Below are positions 40,701-54,463 of a DNA stretch of 64,000 nt, one piece after another (positions within the stretch are counted from its first letter, which is position 1; every line of letters begins with the position of its first letter). The notes beneath the pieces are model-generated. The model was not told where the DNA came from, did not search any database, and worked only from the letters and a program-made list of their open reading frames with translations. The stretch spans positions 62,001-126,000 of the forward strand of contig MCFH01000020.1 in assembly GCA_002104945.1 (NCBI GenBank). The letters run 5' to 3'. Made by a program: the position numbers and the translations under genes. The stretch comes from Piromyces finnis. Taxonomy: Eukaryota > Neocallimastigomycota > Neocallimastigomycetes > Neocallimastigales > Neocallimastigaceae.

Positions 40701-43700
40701 GTGAAGGTGAATTAGCAGTTGCATTACCTGCTCTTGAAGCAGCTTTAGAAGCTCTCGATACATTAAAACCTGCAGATATTACGTTAGTAAAATCAATGAA
40801 AAATCCACCAGGTGCTGTAAAATTAGTAATGGAAGCTATCTGTATTATGAAGGATATTAAACCAGCTAGAATAAAAGATCCTTCAGGTAGTGGTAAAATG
40901 ATTGAGGATTATTGGGGACCAGCACTAAAAATGCTTGGTGATCCTCATTTTCTTGTATCATTAAAATCATACGATAAAGATAATATTCCACCAAGAATTA
41001 TGCAAAAAATTAGAACTACACATATACCAAACCCTGATTTTGATCCAAATATTGTTAAAAATTCATCCTCAGCTGCAGAAGGTTTATGTAAATGGGTAAT
41101 TGCAATTGAAAAATATGAAACTGTAAGAAAAGTTGTAGCACCAAAACAAGAAGCGTTAGCAAAAGCAGAAGCTGAATTAGCTATTGAAATGGAAAAACTT
41201 AATTCAAAAAGAGCAGAATTAAAGGCAGTAGAAGATAAAATGGCGTTATTACAAAGTCAATATGATGAAAATATTCAGAAAAAAACAGATTTGCAAAATT
41301 TGATTGAAAAAAATACTAACATGCTTATTCGTGCAGAAAAACTTATTGGTGGTCTTGGTGGAGAAACAACAAGATGGACGGAAGCTTCTAAAAAATATGG
41401 ATTATTATATGAAACTATTGCAGGTGATGCATTATTAGCTTCTGCAATGGTTTCATATTTAGGTGCGTTTACTTCTTCATTTAGACAAGAAGCAATTAAT
41501 GAATGGAATAAAAAATTCAGTGAAAAAGAAATAAAATGCTCAGAAAATTTTTCTTTGGAAAATACTTTAGGTGATCCTATTCAAATTCGTTCATGGATTC
41601 TTTCGGGATTACCAAATGATACATTTTCTAAAGATAATGGTATTATTGCATTTAATACTATAAGATGGCCATTATTTATTGATCCTCAAGATCAAGCAAG
41701 TAAATGGATAAAAAATCTAGAAAAGAAAAATAACCTATCAGTAATTAAATTATCAGATACAGATTTTATTCGAAATCTAGAAAATGCAATTCAATTTGGT
41801 ACACCAGTATTAATTGAAAATGTTGGTGAAGAATTAGATTCTGTATTAGAACCACTTTTAGTTAAACAGTTATTTAAATCAGGTGGTGTACTAAGTATAA
41901 AAATTGGTGATGATATTGTGGAATATTCAAACGACTTCAAATTATATATAACTACAAAATTAAGAAATCCTCATTATAAACCAGAAATTTTCACTAAAGT
42001 CACAGTATTAAACTTTATGATTACTCCTGATGGTTTAGAAGATCAACTTCTGGGTATAGTTGCTGCAAAGGAAAGACCAGATCTTGAAGAAGAAAGAAAT
42101 AAATTAATTGTAACTTCTGCAGAAAACTCAAGACAACTAAAAGAATTAGAAGATAAAATTCTTGAACTTATATCTTCTTTTGAAGGAAATATTCTAGAAG
42201 ATGAATCTGCTGTAAATGTATTGTCTTCTTCTAAAGTGTTATCTGATGAAATTGCTGAAAAACAAAAGGTTGCACAGCAAACAGAAAGAGAAATTGAAAT
42301 TACTCGTACAGGTTATCGTCCGATTGCCGTTCATTCTTCTGTACTATTCTTTGTTATTGCTGATTTAGCTAATGTAAGTATATAATTTAGTTATTTACTA
42401 AAGTAACATACTTTTTATAATTATAGATAATAAAACTAAATTTATATTCTAAAATATATTATTAGATTGAACCTATGTATCAATATTCATTAGTATGGTT
42501 TATTAATCTCTTTTTACAATCAATAGAAGAAAGTGAAAAATCATCAGATATTGAAGTTAGAATAAATAATTTGAAAAATTATTTCACATATTCATTATAT
42601 TGTAATGTTTGCAGGTCATTATTCAAAAAAGATAAACTACTTCTTTCTTTCTTATTATGTACCGGTTTAATGAAAAGTAAATCAGAAATTGATCCAGAAG
42701 AATGGTCATTCTTATTAACTGGAGGTTTAACATTAGATAATGAAACTCAACCAAATCCAGCACAAGAATGGCTTACAAATAAGGCTTGGTCAGACATAAC
42801 AAAACTTTCAAAATTGTCAATATTTGAATCATTCTCTGAAGACTTTTCTGTAATATAATTATTATATTTAATATATTAATTTATAAATTATTGTTATATA
42901 AATTTAATTAAATTTTATTATATACATATATATATATATAATTTTAGAATCACATTGATGAATGGAAATTGATTTATGATAGTTCAGAACCATATAAAGA
43001 AAAATTACCGGGAGACTGGGATAAGCATCTAACAATATTCCAGAAACTTTTAATTTTTAAATGTTTAAGACCTGATAAATTAGTACCTGCTATTTTAGAA
43101 TTTGTTAAAGTAAAAATGGGACAAAAGTTTGTTGAACCTCCACAATTTGATTTAGCTGCTAGTTTCCAAGACTCGAACTGTTGTTCACCTCTTATTTTTA
43201 TTTTATCTCCTGGAGTAGATCCTATGTCAAGGTAGAATAAATATTATACTCAAAAAATAATTTAATATAGAATTTATAATAATTAATGAATTTATATTAT
43301 TCAGTCTTATTCGTTTTGCTGAATCTAAAGGATTCACAGGTCAAAAGCTAACCAGTATTTCATTAGGACAAGGGCAAGGACCTATCGCTAGTCAAATGAT
43401 TAAATCAGGAACTAAAAATGGATCATGGGTTGTACTTCAAAATTGTCATTTAGCTGTAAGTTGGCTTCCAACTCTTGAAAAAATATGTGAAGAATTATCA
43501 GTAGAAAATACAAATCAAAATTTTAGATTATATTTAACATCGTATCCATGTGAAAAATTCCCTGTTACTATACTTCAAAATGGTATTAAAATGACAAATG
43601 AACCTCCAAATGGATTGAAAGCCAATCTTTTACGTTCTTATACTAGTGATCCAATATCAGATAATTCATTCTTTAAGGGTGTTAAAAAAGAAGCAGAAGA

Positions 43701-45300
43701 AATATGGGAGAAATTCTTATTTAGTTTAGTATTTTTCCATGCAATTGTTCAAGAACGTAGAAATTTTGGACCATTAGGTTGGAATATTCCATATGAATTT
43801 AATGAATCGGATTTAAAGATTAGTGTAAGACAGTTACATAAATTCTTAAATGTATACGATGAAATACCACTAAAGGCTTTACGTTATTTGACTGGTGAAT
43901 GTAATTATGGAGGTCGTGTAACAGATGATCATGATAGAAGATGTTTAATGAGTATTCTTTCTGTATATTATAATATGGACATTTTAAAAGATGGATACAA
44001 ATTATCAGATAGTGGTATATATACAATACCAATTAAAGGTACATATGAAAGTTATTTAGAACATATAAAACAATTACCAATTATTCAGCATCCAGAAGTA
44101 TTTGGTTTACATGAAAACGCAAATATATCAAAAGATATTAGTGAAACAAATTTACTTATAAATTCAGTATTATTAACCCAAGCTAGGGCATCATCATCTG
44201 GATCGGGAGCCTCATCAGATGATTTATGTTTCGCAAGCGCAACAGAAATTCTTGAAAAACTACCTGATAATTATGACATAAAATCCGCAAAGAAAAAATT
44301 CCCAGTAGTTTATTCTGAAAGTATGAATACTATTTTAATTCAAGAACTTGTTAGATTTAATAAACTTCTTGATGTGATAAGGTCAAGCTTACAAAATATA
44401 TTAAAAGCAATCAAAGGTTTAGTTGTAATGTCATCTGAATTAGAATTAGTTTATAATAGCTTATTAACAGGAAAAATCCCTGACATGTGGAGTGCTAGTA
44501 GTTATCCATCTCTGAAACCTTTAGTAAGTTTAATATTTTATTAGTTTTCATAATTATTACATTAATGATTTTAACAAAATTATTTTTAAAATTATAGGGA
44601 TCATATGTAATTGATTTTGTTGAAAGATTAAGATTTTTCCAAAATTGGTTAGATACATCAACGCCAGTTATATTCTGGATTTCTGGATTTTTCTTTACAC
44701 AATCATTTATTACAGGTAAAAAATACTAGTATAATAAAATATTTATATTCATTTTAAATATTTATATAAAAACTATGTTTAGGTACACTTCAAAATTATG
44801 CAAGAAAACACAAAATTCCAATTGATCTTTTAGATTTAACATTCAAAGTAATGAAAGATAAACCAATAGAAGCACCAGATGATGGAGTATATATTAATGG
44901 TATGTTTATTGAAGGTGCAAGATGGGACAAAGGTGCTCATATATTAGAAGAGCAGCATTTAAAACAGCTAACAGACATTATGCCTATTGTATCCTTTTTA
45001 TATATATATTATATTATATATATATATTTATATATAATTTTATTTTTATTTGAATGTTATTAGAATTTAACCGAAAATTTTCAAAATATATAGATTCATA
45101 TGATTCCATCTAGAGTTGAGGATATTGATAATACTAGTTTATATAGTTGTCCAGTTTATAAAACAAGTGAAAGAAGAGGTACATTATCAACTACAGGACA
45201 CTCAACTAATTATGTTATGACAATTGGATTACCATCTAATAAGCCTCAAGATCATTGGGTTATTAGAGGAGTCGCATTAATTTTGCAACTCTCTGATTAA
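31732..45300 (+). CDS. Axonemal inner-arm dynein heavy chain, DNAH3/7/12-like
   Basis: Sixteen exons in phase give 4069 aa: 31732-31869, 31972-32020, 32125-32171, 32269-32492, 32610-33314, 33435-34023, 34135-34313, 34380-36990, 37058-38413, 38480-42373, 42466-42849, 42948-43231, 43305-44523, 44598-44715, 44783-44988, 45094-45300. It is the motor subunit of an axonemal inner arm. P-loops are GPAGTGKT (AAA1, residue 1388), GEPWSGKT (AAA2, 1669), GQTGTGKT (AAA3, 2023) and a variant GLGGDGRQS (AAA4, 2386). AAA1 also has the Walker B segment CFDEFNRI. An antiparallel stalk with the microtubule-binding tip spans about 2630-2920, with [15 protein letters not shown] near 2740. The C-terminal domain ends [15 protein letters not shown]. 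The about 4000-aa length and the AAA1 sequence [14 protein letters not shown] fit the single-headed DNAH3/7/12 group. The N-terminal tail starts with three tiny acidic exons and is the least certain part. Confidence 0.93.
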
Positions 45301-45865
45301 TTTTAAATTAATTTATATTTATAATTTACTAACAAATAAGAAAAAAAAGAAATTAATATTACTGTTACTATTTTTATTCATTAATTTATTTTAAATACAC
45401 TCTTCATTTTTTTTCTGTATTTTCTTTCAAGAATTAGTATGTATTCAATCAATCCGATTATTTAATTAAACAATATATACATTATCATACAATTTTTTTT
45501 TAAGTTGTTCATTACTTAGTAGTATTATAAAATCGAAATAATTTTATTTCAAATAAAATATTATTAATTTATAAAAAAGTTTAAATAAAATAAAGTTTTT
45601 TTTAAAAAAAAAAATAATAAATATTTATATTGAAAATAAATTTTAAATTCAAAAAAATTCTAAAACCTTATATAATAAAAAAAAAAAACACTTATTTAAT
45701 TAAAATCAGAACAAATATCAAAATACATGCGCATTATAATATAATTTCAATATTAATTTTTTTTCAATTATTAATAAAAGAGTACACTGTAACGTTAATA
45801 TTATTATATATATTTTCTCTCTAATATTAAAATAAAAATATACACATTTCATTTTTTAATTAAGA
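45301..45865. other. AT-rich spacer
   Basis: Lies between the dynein stop and the syntaxin start. Only A/T runs are present; a 64-codon Lys/Ile frame at 45630 has spacer composition. Confidence 0.7.
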
Positions 45866-47324
45866 ATGGCTGTTAGAGATAGACTACTTGAACTTGAATA
45901 TAATGATGTAAATTTTTAGTTTAAAGTATTTTTTATTTAATATATAATTATTAAATATGGTTAATAATATTATTAATATGCTATAGGAAGGAAGTTCTCA
46001 AACTTTGTACGAAGTTGATATTGAAGACAAAGATAGAAATTATGATCAATTGTTTTTTGATAAGGTATTTTTAATAATTATAATATATATATATATAAAT
46101 ATAATAAATAAAATATATAAATTAACAATAAATAGATAAATCAACTGAAAACAAATCTTAGTGGATGTTATGATCATGTTAATACCATAAAGGAATTTCA
46201 AAAAAGAGCATTACTAAGCATGTTTAAAGATTCTGATATAGGTATTATAATTTTATACTTTTAAAAGAATACATTAATTTTACATAAAAAATTAATTTTT
46301 CTATCAATATAAAATTAATATAAAGCTAGAACAAATGACTTGATTGATAATTTAATAAATACGACAAATTCAAAAATACAATTTATAATTAATGAAATTA
46401 AAGGTATTAAATTATGGAATTGTTTCAAATAATATTAATATGAGTAAACTTTACTATATTATTATGTAATAACCCTTATTTTATTTGTAGGCTTAGACTA
46501 TGATACATGTAGAAAAAATTTTACTGAATCAGAAGTTTTAATGAGAAAGTCCCAACAAAAAATAATGATGAATAAAGTTAAAGACTTTATCAAAGAGTTT
46601 ACAATGATTCAGCAAGAATATGAAAAACAGATACAAGAAAGAATTATTAGACAACATAATATTGTTAATCCTAATGAAGCTTTTAATAGTAAAGAAAATA
46701 ATTATAGTCAATATCAAGTATTTGCAGATGAGGTAAATCAAAAATAATATAATTTTTAATTAACTTATTTTTTAAAATTCTTACAGAAATTATATATAAC
46801 AATATTAGATTTTATCATCGAAATTGAATAATAACAAAAGAAAACAAAATGAAGCTCAATCAATATACAAAAATATGAAAGCTATTGAAAAATCCATTAC
46901 TGTTAGTATTTGAGCATCCAATAATACTTAAAAAATATACTATGAAACACAAGTAACAATAAATAAAAAATTAATTTTTTTTTTGACGATTAATACATTA
47001 CAGGACTTATTTACACTTTCCAAAGAAATTCAAATTATGCTTGAAAGTCAAAATGAAAAAATTAATGAAGTTACTGTTAAAATAGAGGATGCAAATAATG
47101 ACATAGAAGAAGGAAATGAAGAATTAGCATCAGCAATAGAAAAAGGAAAATCAATAAGAAGGGTAAAATTAAAATGATAATAAAATTGTTTCTTCCTAAT
47201 TAACTATTATTGTTAATTTTGCATTATTTTTATATCAATATAGACATATAAATATATTACGTATATAGTAGCATCCATAGCATCTATTGCAATCATTTAT
47301 CTTGCCTTAATATTTTTAGTATAA
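45866..47324 (+). CDS. Syntaxin (Qa-SNARE), plasma-membrane type
   Basis: Eight exons in phase give 292 aa: 45866-45907, 45987-46064, 46136-46241, 46326-46403, 46491-46732, 46809-46901, 47004-47162, 47244-47324. The layout is that of a syntaxin: N-terminal helices (Habc-like, about residues 25-150), then a linker, a SNARE motif at about 205-262 containing MLESQNEKIN with the zero-layer Gln at about 229, a short basic stretch (GKSIRR) and a C-terminal membrane anchor at about 268-291. Syntaxins on the target membrane pair with SNAP-25-like and VAMP SNAREs to drive vesicle fusion. The LESQNEKI core resembles Sso1/syntaxin-1 more than the Golgi or endosomal types, but the subgroup is a judgement by eye. 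Two exons use non-consensus donors (GTTAGT, GTATTT). Confidence 0.87.
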
Positions 47325-47572
47325 ATTTAATAATATATATTTTATAACACATGATATGTTTATATATATTTCAATAAAAGGTTTAAATAAAAAATCTATT
47401 ATTAAATAATAACAATAATAATAACTGTAATAATATATTTATAAATAAAATACCAATTATACCAAACTTTTAATTTTTTATATTTTTTTAGTTTTTTCTT
47501 TTTTTTTTTATTTGATATTTATATTATGAAAAAGAAAAATAATAGTTTTTTAAATATACGATAAATTGATGA

Positions 47573-49126
47573 TTATTGTTCAAAATTTTTGTTATATATA
47601 CCTCTTGATTCAATAATTCTAGAGGATATAGTACTAACTTTCTCATTTTTTTTCAAATTCCAATTGTTAATATAATCATTACACTCCCAAATAACTAAGT
47701 TTCCAAGTTCACTAGCAGCAATTAAAGTTTTTATTTTTGTAGTACCAATTTTATAATTATGCATTTTCAAAACATTAATACCATTAACAAGATCTTTTAT
47801 TTGATTTGGATAACATATTACATCAATTAATAATTGTTCTCTTTTTTCATTTCCAGGTTCTTCTAATCCTCCTAAATAATGGACAGCTATTGAACCATCA
47901 AGACAACCAGTTATTAAGAAACCTTCAGGCATAATATTAAATGAAGTTACAACATTTTGATGCCAATCTATTTGATAAAGTATTTCCGGTTTTGATATAA
48001 TTTTACGTATTTTTGTATTAATTACTGGATAATTGATAACATTAATCTTCCCATCAACACCAGATGTAATAATTTTTTTCCCATTAGGATAAACTTCAAT
48101 ACCAGATATTCCTAATTCATGAATTTTTTCTAAAACAAATACAGCTTTTTGTCTTATTGGTTGATTATTTGTTTGTCGACCTCCATCAATAGCCCAAATT
48201 TTTATTGTTCCATCCATTCGAGCTGATGAAATTAAAAATAAAGATGCTATATCCTGTATTACTTCACCTGTTTCAGTATCATATTTAATTCCTTCTTTTC
48301 CATGAATATTAAAAAATCTTAAGCATTGACATGCACCTGTATGTGCATTACTCATAATCATATGTTGCCGTTTATTCACCCAATCCCAAATTATAATTGA
48401 TCCCCTTCGATATCCAGCTGCAATATATACAGCATTCTCTATGTTTTTATTCTTATCACTAAATCTAATTGGAGCACTTTGTAATGATACTACAGGACCT
48501 TGTTTTTCTTCTAATTCGCAAAGTAAAGAATGACGGATATTTTTTCTCATATTTGAAGTCATTGTCCTTCTTAATGTGGCTGATGTTTCTTTATTATTTG
48601 GTATTGACCAAATTTTAATTTTTCCTTCATAATCACCAATTGCAACTTGGAATTCAGTATCAGTTTTTTTCAGTAAATTCATATCAGAAATACTATATCC
48701 TGTTGGAACAGTCATCAATGATGCAGCATAACCCGTACCTCTAGATTCACCATTTCCAAGTTCAATGCACTTTACTTGACCATTATCCCACAAACAACAT
48801 CTTCCATCCATACCTCCAGAAAGAACCCTTCCATCATCAAAAAAAATACAACATGTTACCCATTCTGAATGACCATATAGTTTTGTGTATAAATTTTTTG
48901 TTACTGTTCCTGTTTTAATATCTACAACCTTTTATAATAAATAATTATTATTAAGTAATAATTATAGAAATTTTGTATTAAATTAAATTATATATTATTT
49001 TTTATTTACCTTAAGACCATGGTCTGCACCACCACATACTATATAAGGAGTATCATTTCTTAAATCCATACATAGTAAAGACCGATCAGATAAATCAATG
49101 TTATATTTTGGTTTTTTTTTATCCAT
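47573..49126 (-). CDS. WD40-repeat protein, unknown role
   Basis: Two exons, 49126-49010 and 48928-47573, give 490 aa. Several WD repeats are visible from the SGGMDGRCCLWD, GDYEGKIKIWS, GYRRGSIIIWD, SARMDGTIKIWA, SGVDGKINVI, GCLDGSIAVHY and ELGNLVIWE segments, so it should form about seven blades of a beta propeller. There is no signal peptide or membrane segment. I do not recognise the orthologue. The first repeats follow an unusual GGADHGLKVVD start. The gene runs convergently with the syntaxin, with only about 250 bp between the stops. A ciliary role is possible given the dynein nearby, but nothing in the sequence shows it. Confidence 0.85.
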
Positions 49127-49558
49127 TTTCTTTCTTTATTATTTGTATTATTAAATTAAATAAATGTATATTACAAAAAATAAAAACGAATACTACAATA
49201 TAAAAACTATTTAAAAGATCTTTAATTAAATACATTAATTATTAATATAAACAAAGTTTAAATTAGAGATAATTCAATTTTTATAAATATAATTAGAGTT
49301 TAAATTAAGATGAAATATTGTTACCCCAAATTAAAATATAAAGAAATTTTTTGAAAAACAATTGAAAAAAAAATCTTATTTTTATTATTTTAATATCATT
49401 TTTATAATGATATAAAAAATTAATTTTACATATTCCTTTAATAAAGGATAAATATTCATTATTTGAATTGTATAATTTTTTAATATAATTTTTTAATATT
49501 TTATTTGGGTATCTATTAAATATACATAATAATCATATATTTCTTATTATAATATGAT
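49127..49558. other. AT-rich spacer
   Basis: Upstream region of the WD40 gene and downstream of the PRKRIP1-like gene. No feature is seen. Confidence 0.7.
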
Positions 49559-50331
49559 TTAAGCTTTCTCCTTTTTTTCAGCTTTTTCTTCTTTTTCCTT
49601 CATTAATTTTCTTTTTTTACTTTCTTTTTGCATTTGGCGTTTCTTACGACGCTTTTCAGTTTTCTTGTCTTCTATTTCCTTTAATTTATTCATTTTTTCA
49701 TTAAATTCTTTCTGCTCTTGTTCCTGTTAATTTATTTAAATTTGATTTAAATTAATAAATTAATTTATAAATATAAATTTTAATGATAATAGATATAAAG
49801 TTATTTTATAAAAATATTGTTAAAGATTATATTTAAAAAAAAATTTTTTTTTTTGATTATAAATAATTTACCTTTTTAATTTCTTCATCCATTAACTTTA
49901 ATCTCATTAATTCTTTTCTTCTTAATGCTCTATATACATGAAATTCTCCACTACCAGCGCCAGCACTTGAACCTTAATAATTCAAAAATCAAACAAATAT
50001 AAAATATAAAAAATAAAAATCATGAATATATATATAATAACATTTTTAATTTTTGTAGATGATTTGAATATAATAATACGCTTTTTCATAAATATGAGAT
50101 TTTCATTATACCTTGAATATTTCTTATAAAATCTTTTGGGGGTTTTAATACAAATTCTTTATTTTCTGGAATTACAATTGGCTTGTCAATCCTTTTCATT
50201 AAATTTTCTACTTGTACTTTTTGGATTCCCTTAGCAGTTCTAGCTATTTTAGACTCTTCTTTTTCATTATTTTTATTCATTTCTTCTGATGGATTTTTAT
50301 TATCTAGTTTACTCATCTTTTCATACATCAA
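49559..50331 (-). CDS. PRKRIP1: PRKRIP1 homologue, spliceosome-associated
   Basis: Three exons: 50331-50112, 49972-49872 and 49723-49559, giving 161 aa from the first Met or 156 aa from the Met at 50316 (MSKLDNK), which is equally plausible. The core matches PRKRIP1 (DUF1168): [26 protein letters not shown], then [20 protein letters not shown], where [12 protein letters not shown] is diagnostic. A long highly charged helix with KRRKKRQ and a Lys/Glu tail follows. Human PRKRIP1 binds double-stranded RNA and is seen as a long helix on the catalytic spliceosome bridging snRNA and protein parts. An organism with this many introns should keep it. Confidence 0.88.
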
Positions 50332-51841
<1,510 letters not shown>

Positions 51842-53530
51842 ATGAAATTTATTAATAAATTAATTTTAATCGCTGCCCTTTGTAAATTAAAGGCTAAAGC
51901 TGACCAAGGTATTATTGGTAATCTTGCTTTCTATGGCCGTGGTCAAAGACATCTTCCAAACTACTGGAATGATATTGATAAAATTAGAGGTTCCAAGAAT
52001 GCAAAGGTTTACTTCCCATACAATAAATCTGATGAAAGCGCTGATACCGATGCTGATGCTACTGGTGAAACAATATCTACCGATATTACTGATAATGCAA
52101 AAAATAATCCATTAGTTTTATACTTACCAGGAGCACCAAAGGATAGATACTCTAAACTTGACTTCTATGTTATTAATGATGAAAGAAGTATTGATCTTAC
52201 TAGTTTCCATAGAATAAAGTCTGAAATTAAATTAGTTGCCCCAAATGCTGAAGATTTAATTTCAGAAGGCTACACCTGTGAAAGTCTTGGACTTTCATGT
52301 AATGATTTAAAAAGCTACGATTTTGATGCCAATGCTAGTGAATGGTTATCAAATGTTGACATTAGATTATTTTTAGAATCTGAAGAAGCTAACAATGATG
52401 ATACTTATGATGATGAAGAAGATAAAATCTTATTCCACTATGAAATTGTTGGTGAATCAAATCCATCTAACGAATGGAGTGAATATGTTGGTAGTATTAA
52501 CAAAGCTTCCTTAATTAACTCTGAATTAGTTTACACTGATTTTGTATTCAGAAACTATGGTAAAATGCCAGTTTATGTTTACATCGGTAATACTATTTTC
52601 TTAAAGAAAGATCCAACTGATATGGTTAGAGAAGGTACTATTCAAAATAACTTTGCAAACTGGAGTTGGCATCAAAATACAGCTAACAAGACAGCTACTT
52701 ACTACGGAGATTCTGTTTATCCAGAAGATCCAGAAAAGAAGCCATGTGTAAAGTTTGTTGCCGAAGAAGATGGTGATTTTGCTTATTATGTTCACATTGA
52801 AAACGGTATCTCCGCTCCACCAGAAGGTGTTTCTTTCAGTATTCGTCCAATGAATGATAACAAATTTAAGTTCAAGATTGATAACAAAAAGGAATTCAAT
52901 TTAACTTCAGATTATTTAATTCACAGAAATTGTAAAATTCCAATTGGTGAAGAAACTAAATTCCTTGTTGATGTTCGTTCTTTAGTATATTCTGATCCAA
53001 AGTTCATGTTAATGAATGATATTTCTGGTTTCTGGCTCCAAACTATTTCTGCCATTAAAGACATAAAGAAACAATTATTAGAAGATGTAGGCGAAAAAGA
53101 AGCTAATGAATACAAAGATGTCTTATACTTCTACAATTTCACTCTTCATCATACATATCCAGAAGATACTTCAATGTACGTCAAGCAAAAATTATTTGAA
53201 GATGGTAATGAATGTAGTCTTAAGTTAGAAACTCACGAAGATTGGGGTAATCCAGACAACGTTAACGAAGCCAATCCAGTAATTCAATGGCCAGATGATC
53301 TTTCATTTGATACTATTTTCAATTCTAAGAACTCCGTTGATGTAATTGAAAGCAATGACTTATATGCTGAAGGAGAAGATCAAGAAAAACCACAAGACCA
53401 AGGAAATAGTACTCAAAGTACCAATAGTACTACACCAGGTAACAATAATGAAAAGGATTCCTCTGCAAATCTTACTAAACCATTTGTTACTTTATTCTTA
53501 CTTTCTGCTGTTTTAGCTTTCTTCATGTAA
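51842..53530 (+). CDS. Secreted, probably GPI-anchored protein, unknown (paralogue A)
   Basis: An intronless 562-aa protein. Residues 1-20 are a signal peptide. The mature part is acidic and has blocks shared with the gene at 60714: FYGRGQRHLPNYW near the start, KVYFPYNK, EGYTCESLGLSC (Cys146 and Cys153), VFRNYGKMPVYVYIGNTIF, PPEGVSFSIRPM, HRNCKIP, LYFYNFTLHHTYP and WPDDLSF. Several Asn-X-Ser/Thr sites are present. The end has a Ser/Thr/Asn-rich linker and a hydrophobic tail of 16 residues with no cytoplasmic part, the pattern of a GPI attachment signal. It is probably a wall or zoospore surface protein; no enzyme signature is seen. Codons use C-ending forms far more than most genes here (for example TTC, TAC, GCC), suggesting high expression. 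Confidence 0.85.
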   Translation: MKFINKLILIAALCKLKAKADQGIIGNLAFYGRGQRHLPNYWNDIDKIRGSKNAKVYFPYNKSDESADTDADATGETISTDITDNAKNNPLVLYLPGAPKDRYSKLDFYVINDERSIDLTSFHRIKSEIKLVAPNAEDLISEGYTCESLGLSCNDLKSYDFDANASEWLSNVDIRLFLESEEANNDDTYDDEEDKILFHYEIVGESNPSNEWSEYVGSINKASLINSELVYTDFVFRNYGKMPVYVYIGNTIFLKKDPTDMVREGTIQNNFANWSWHQNTANKTATYYGDSVYPEDPEKKPCVKFVAEEDGDFAYYVHIENGISAPPEGVSFSIRPMNDNKFKFKIDNKKEFNLTSDYLIHRNCKIPIGEETKFLVDVRSLVYSDPKFMLMNDISGFWLQTISAIKDIKKQLLEDVGEKEANEYKDVLYFYNFTLHHTYPEDTSMYVKQKLFEDGNECSLKLETHEDWGNPDNVNEANPVIQWPDDLSFDTIFNSKNSVDVIESNDLYAEGEDQEKPQDQGNSTQSTNSTTPGNNNEKDSSANLTKPFVTLFLLSAVLAFFM

Positions 53531-53935
53531 AGGAACTATATATAAAAGAAAAGAAATTATTTAAAAATTTCAATATAAAATTATAAATAGTAAATAGTAA
53601 ATAGCAACATTATATTGTAAATGCAATGTATTAAAAAAAACAAACAAATTTAAACAGAATAATATTAATAAAAATATTTTTTCATAATTAAATTTTTAAA
53701 AAATGATGTAATATAAAATATGGATTTAATATAAATTTGTTTTGTGTATAATGTATATTTATCCTTAAAAATGAGGAAACAATATATAATTTTTAAAATC
53801 TTTTTGCGATTATTTTTTTCCTAAGTATTTATGGGGTTAATAAACTAAAATATTTTTTTCTTCATTAAATTATAATAAAAAAAAAAGTTTTTTAATAAGA
53901 TTAAATAATTATAAATTAATTTTTTGTAAACTACA
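53531..53935. other. AT-rich spacer
   Basis: Lies between secreted paralogue A and the old LINE tail. No gene is seen. Confidence 0.7.
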
Positions 53936-54122
53936 GGTGTCCCATTGAAAGTCAAATACAATTATTGTACTTTAGTATAATAGTGGCTTTCTTACTTTAA
54001 TTAAAATTACTAAAATGCATTATACCCAATTTTTATTCATTTAAACATATTTTTTATTTTTATTTTTTTATTTTTATTTTTAATCTCATTTTTTATAACA
54101 TGACATGTATCATAATAAAATC
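53936..54122 (+). mobile_element. Old 5'-truncated LINE copy (3' UTR only)
   Basis: From GGTGTCCCATT at 53936 the sequence closely matches the 3' UTR of the larger element from 59643 for about 130 bp, with scattered substitutions and a missing TGTGTTTATT-like stretch. It then drifts through a poly-T/A part to about 54110. It has no coding part and no intact poly-A tail. It is a typical short LINE insertion, older than the adjacent copy. Confidence 0.85.
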
Positions 54123-54135
54123 ACACAAATTAAAT
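54123..54135. repeat. 13-bp target site duplication, left copy
   Basis: ACACAAATTAAAT here is repeated exactly at 59892-59904, directly after the poly-A tail of the LINE. The pair brackets 54136-59891 as one insertion made by target-primed reverse transcription. Confidence 0.82.
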
Positions 54136-54215
54136 GTATTGAGGAAAAGGAATCTATTCTCAGTCATAATAAATTCCAAATTCTTTCAGCAAAATTCAAC
54201 GATCCTAATGTTTCT
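54129..54215 (+). repeat. Fragment of the LINE RT ORF at the element 5' end
   Basis: These 87 bp match 56528-56616, inside the main ORF, with about three differences. Homology stops abruptly at 54215, where the monomers begin. The left edge overlaps the target duplication at ATTAAAT, which is also present in the ORF copy as ATTAAAATG, so microhomology may have decided the junction. Confidence 0.88.
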
Positions 54216-54339
54216 CCCTCTTGGGAACGTGCCTTCATTTATTTAATAAATGTAGTTTCTCAAGGGGGTCTACTCATGCTCATGGTACTGAGAGAGTAGG
54301 AAGAATTAAATCCAAGTATTGCGCAATGGATGCTTGGTG
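54216..54339 (+). repeat. LINE 5' UTR tandem monomer 1
   Basis: A 124-bp unit beginning CCCTCTTGGGAACGTG and ending TGCGCAATGGATGCTTGGTG. It is followed directly by a near copy. Tandem 5' monomers carry the promoter in some LINEs such as mouse L1; that role here is inference. Confidence 0.88.
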
Positions 54340-54463
54340 CCCTCTTAGGAACATGCCTTCATTCATTTAATAATGGAGTTTATCAAGGGGGTCTACTCAT
54401 GCTCATGGTACTGAGAGAGTAGAAAGAATTAAATCCAAGCATTGCGCAATGGATGCTTGGTTA
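54340..54463 (+). repeat. LINE 5' UTR tandem monomer 2
   Basis: Second unit, beginning CCCTCTTAGGAACATG and ending ATGGATGCTTGGTT, with about ten differences from monomer 1. A decayed third unit follows: GCTCATGGTACTGAG recurs at about 54494-54508. Confidence 0.88.
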
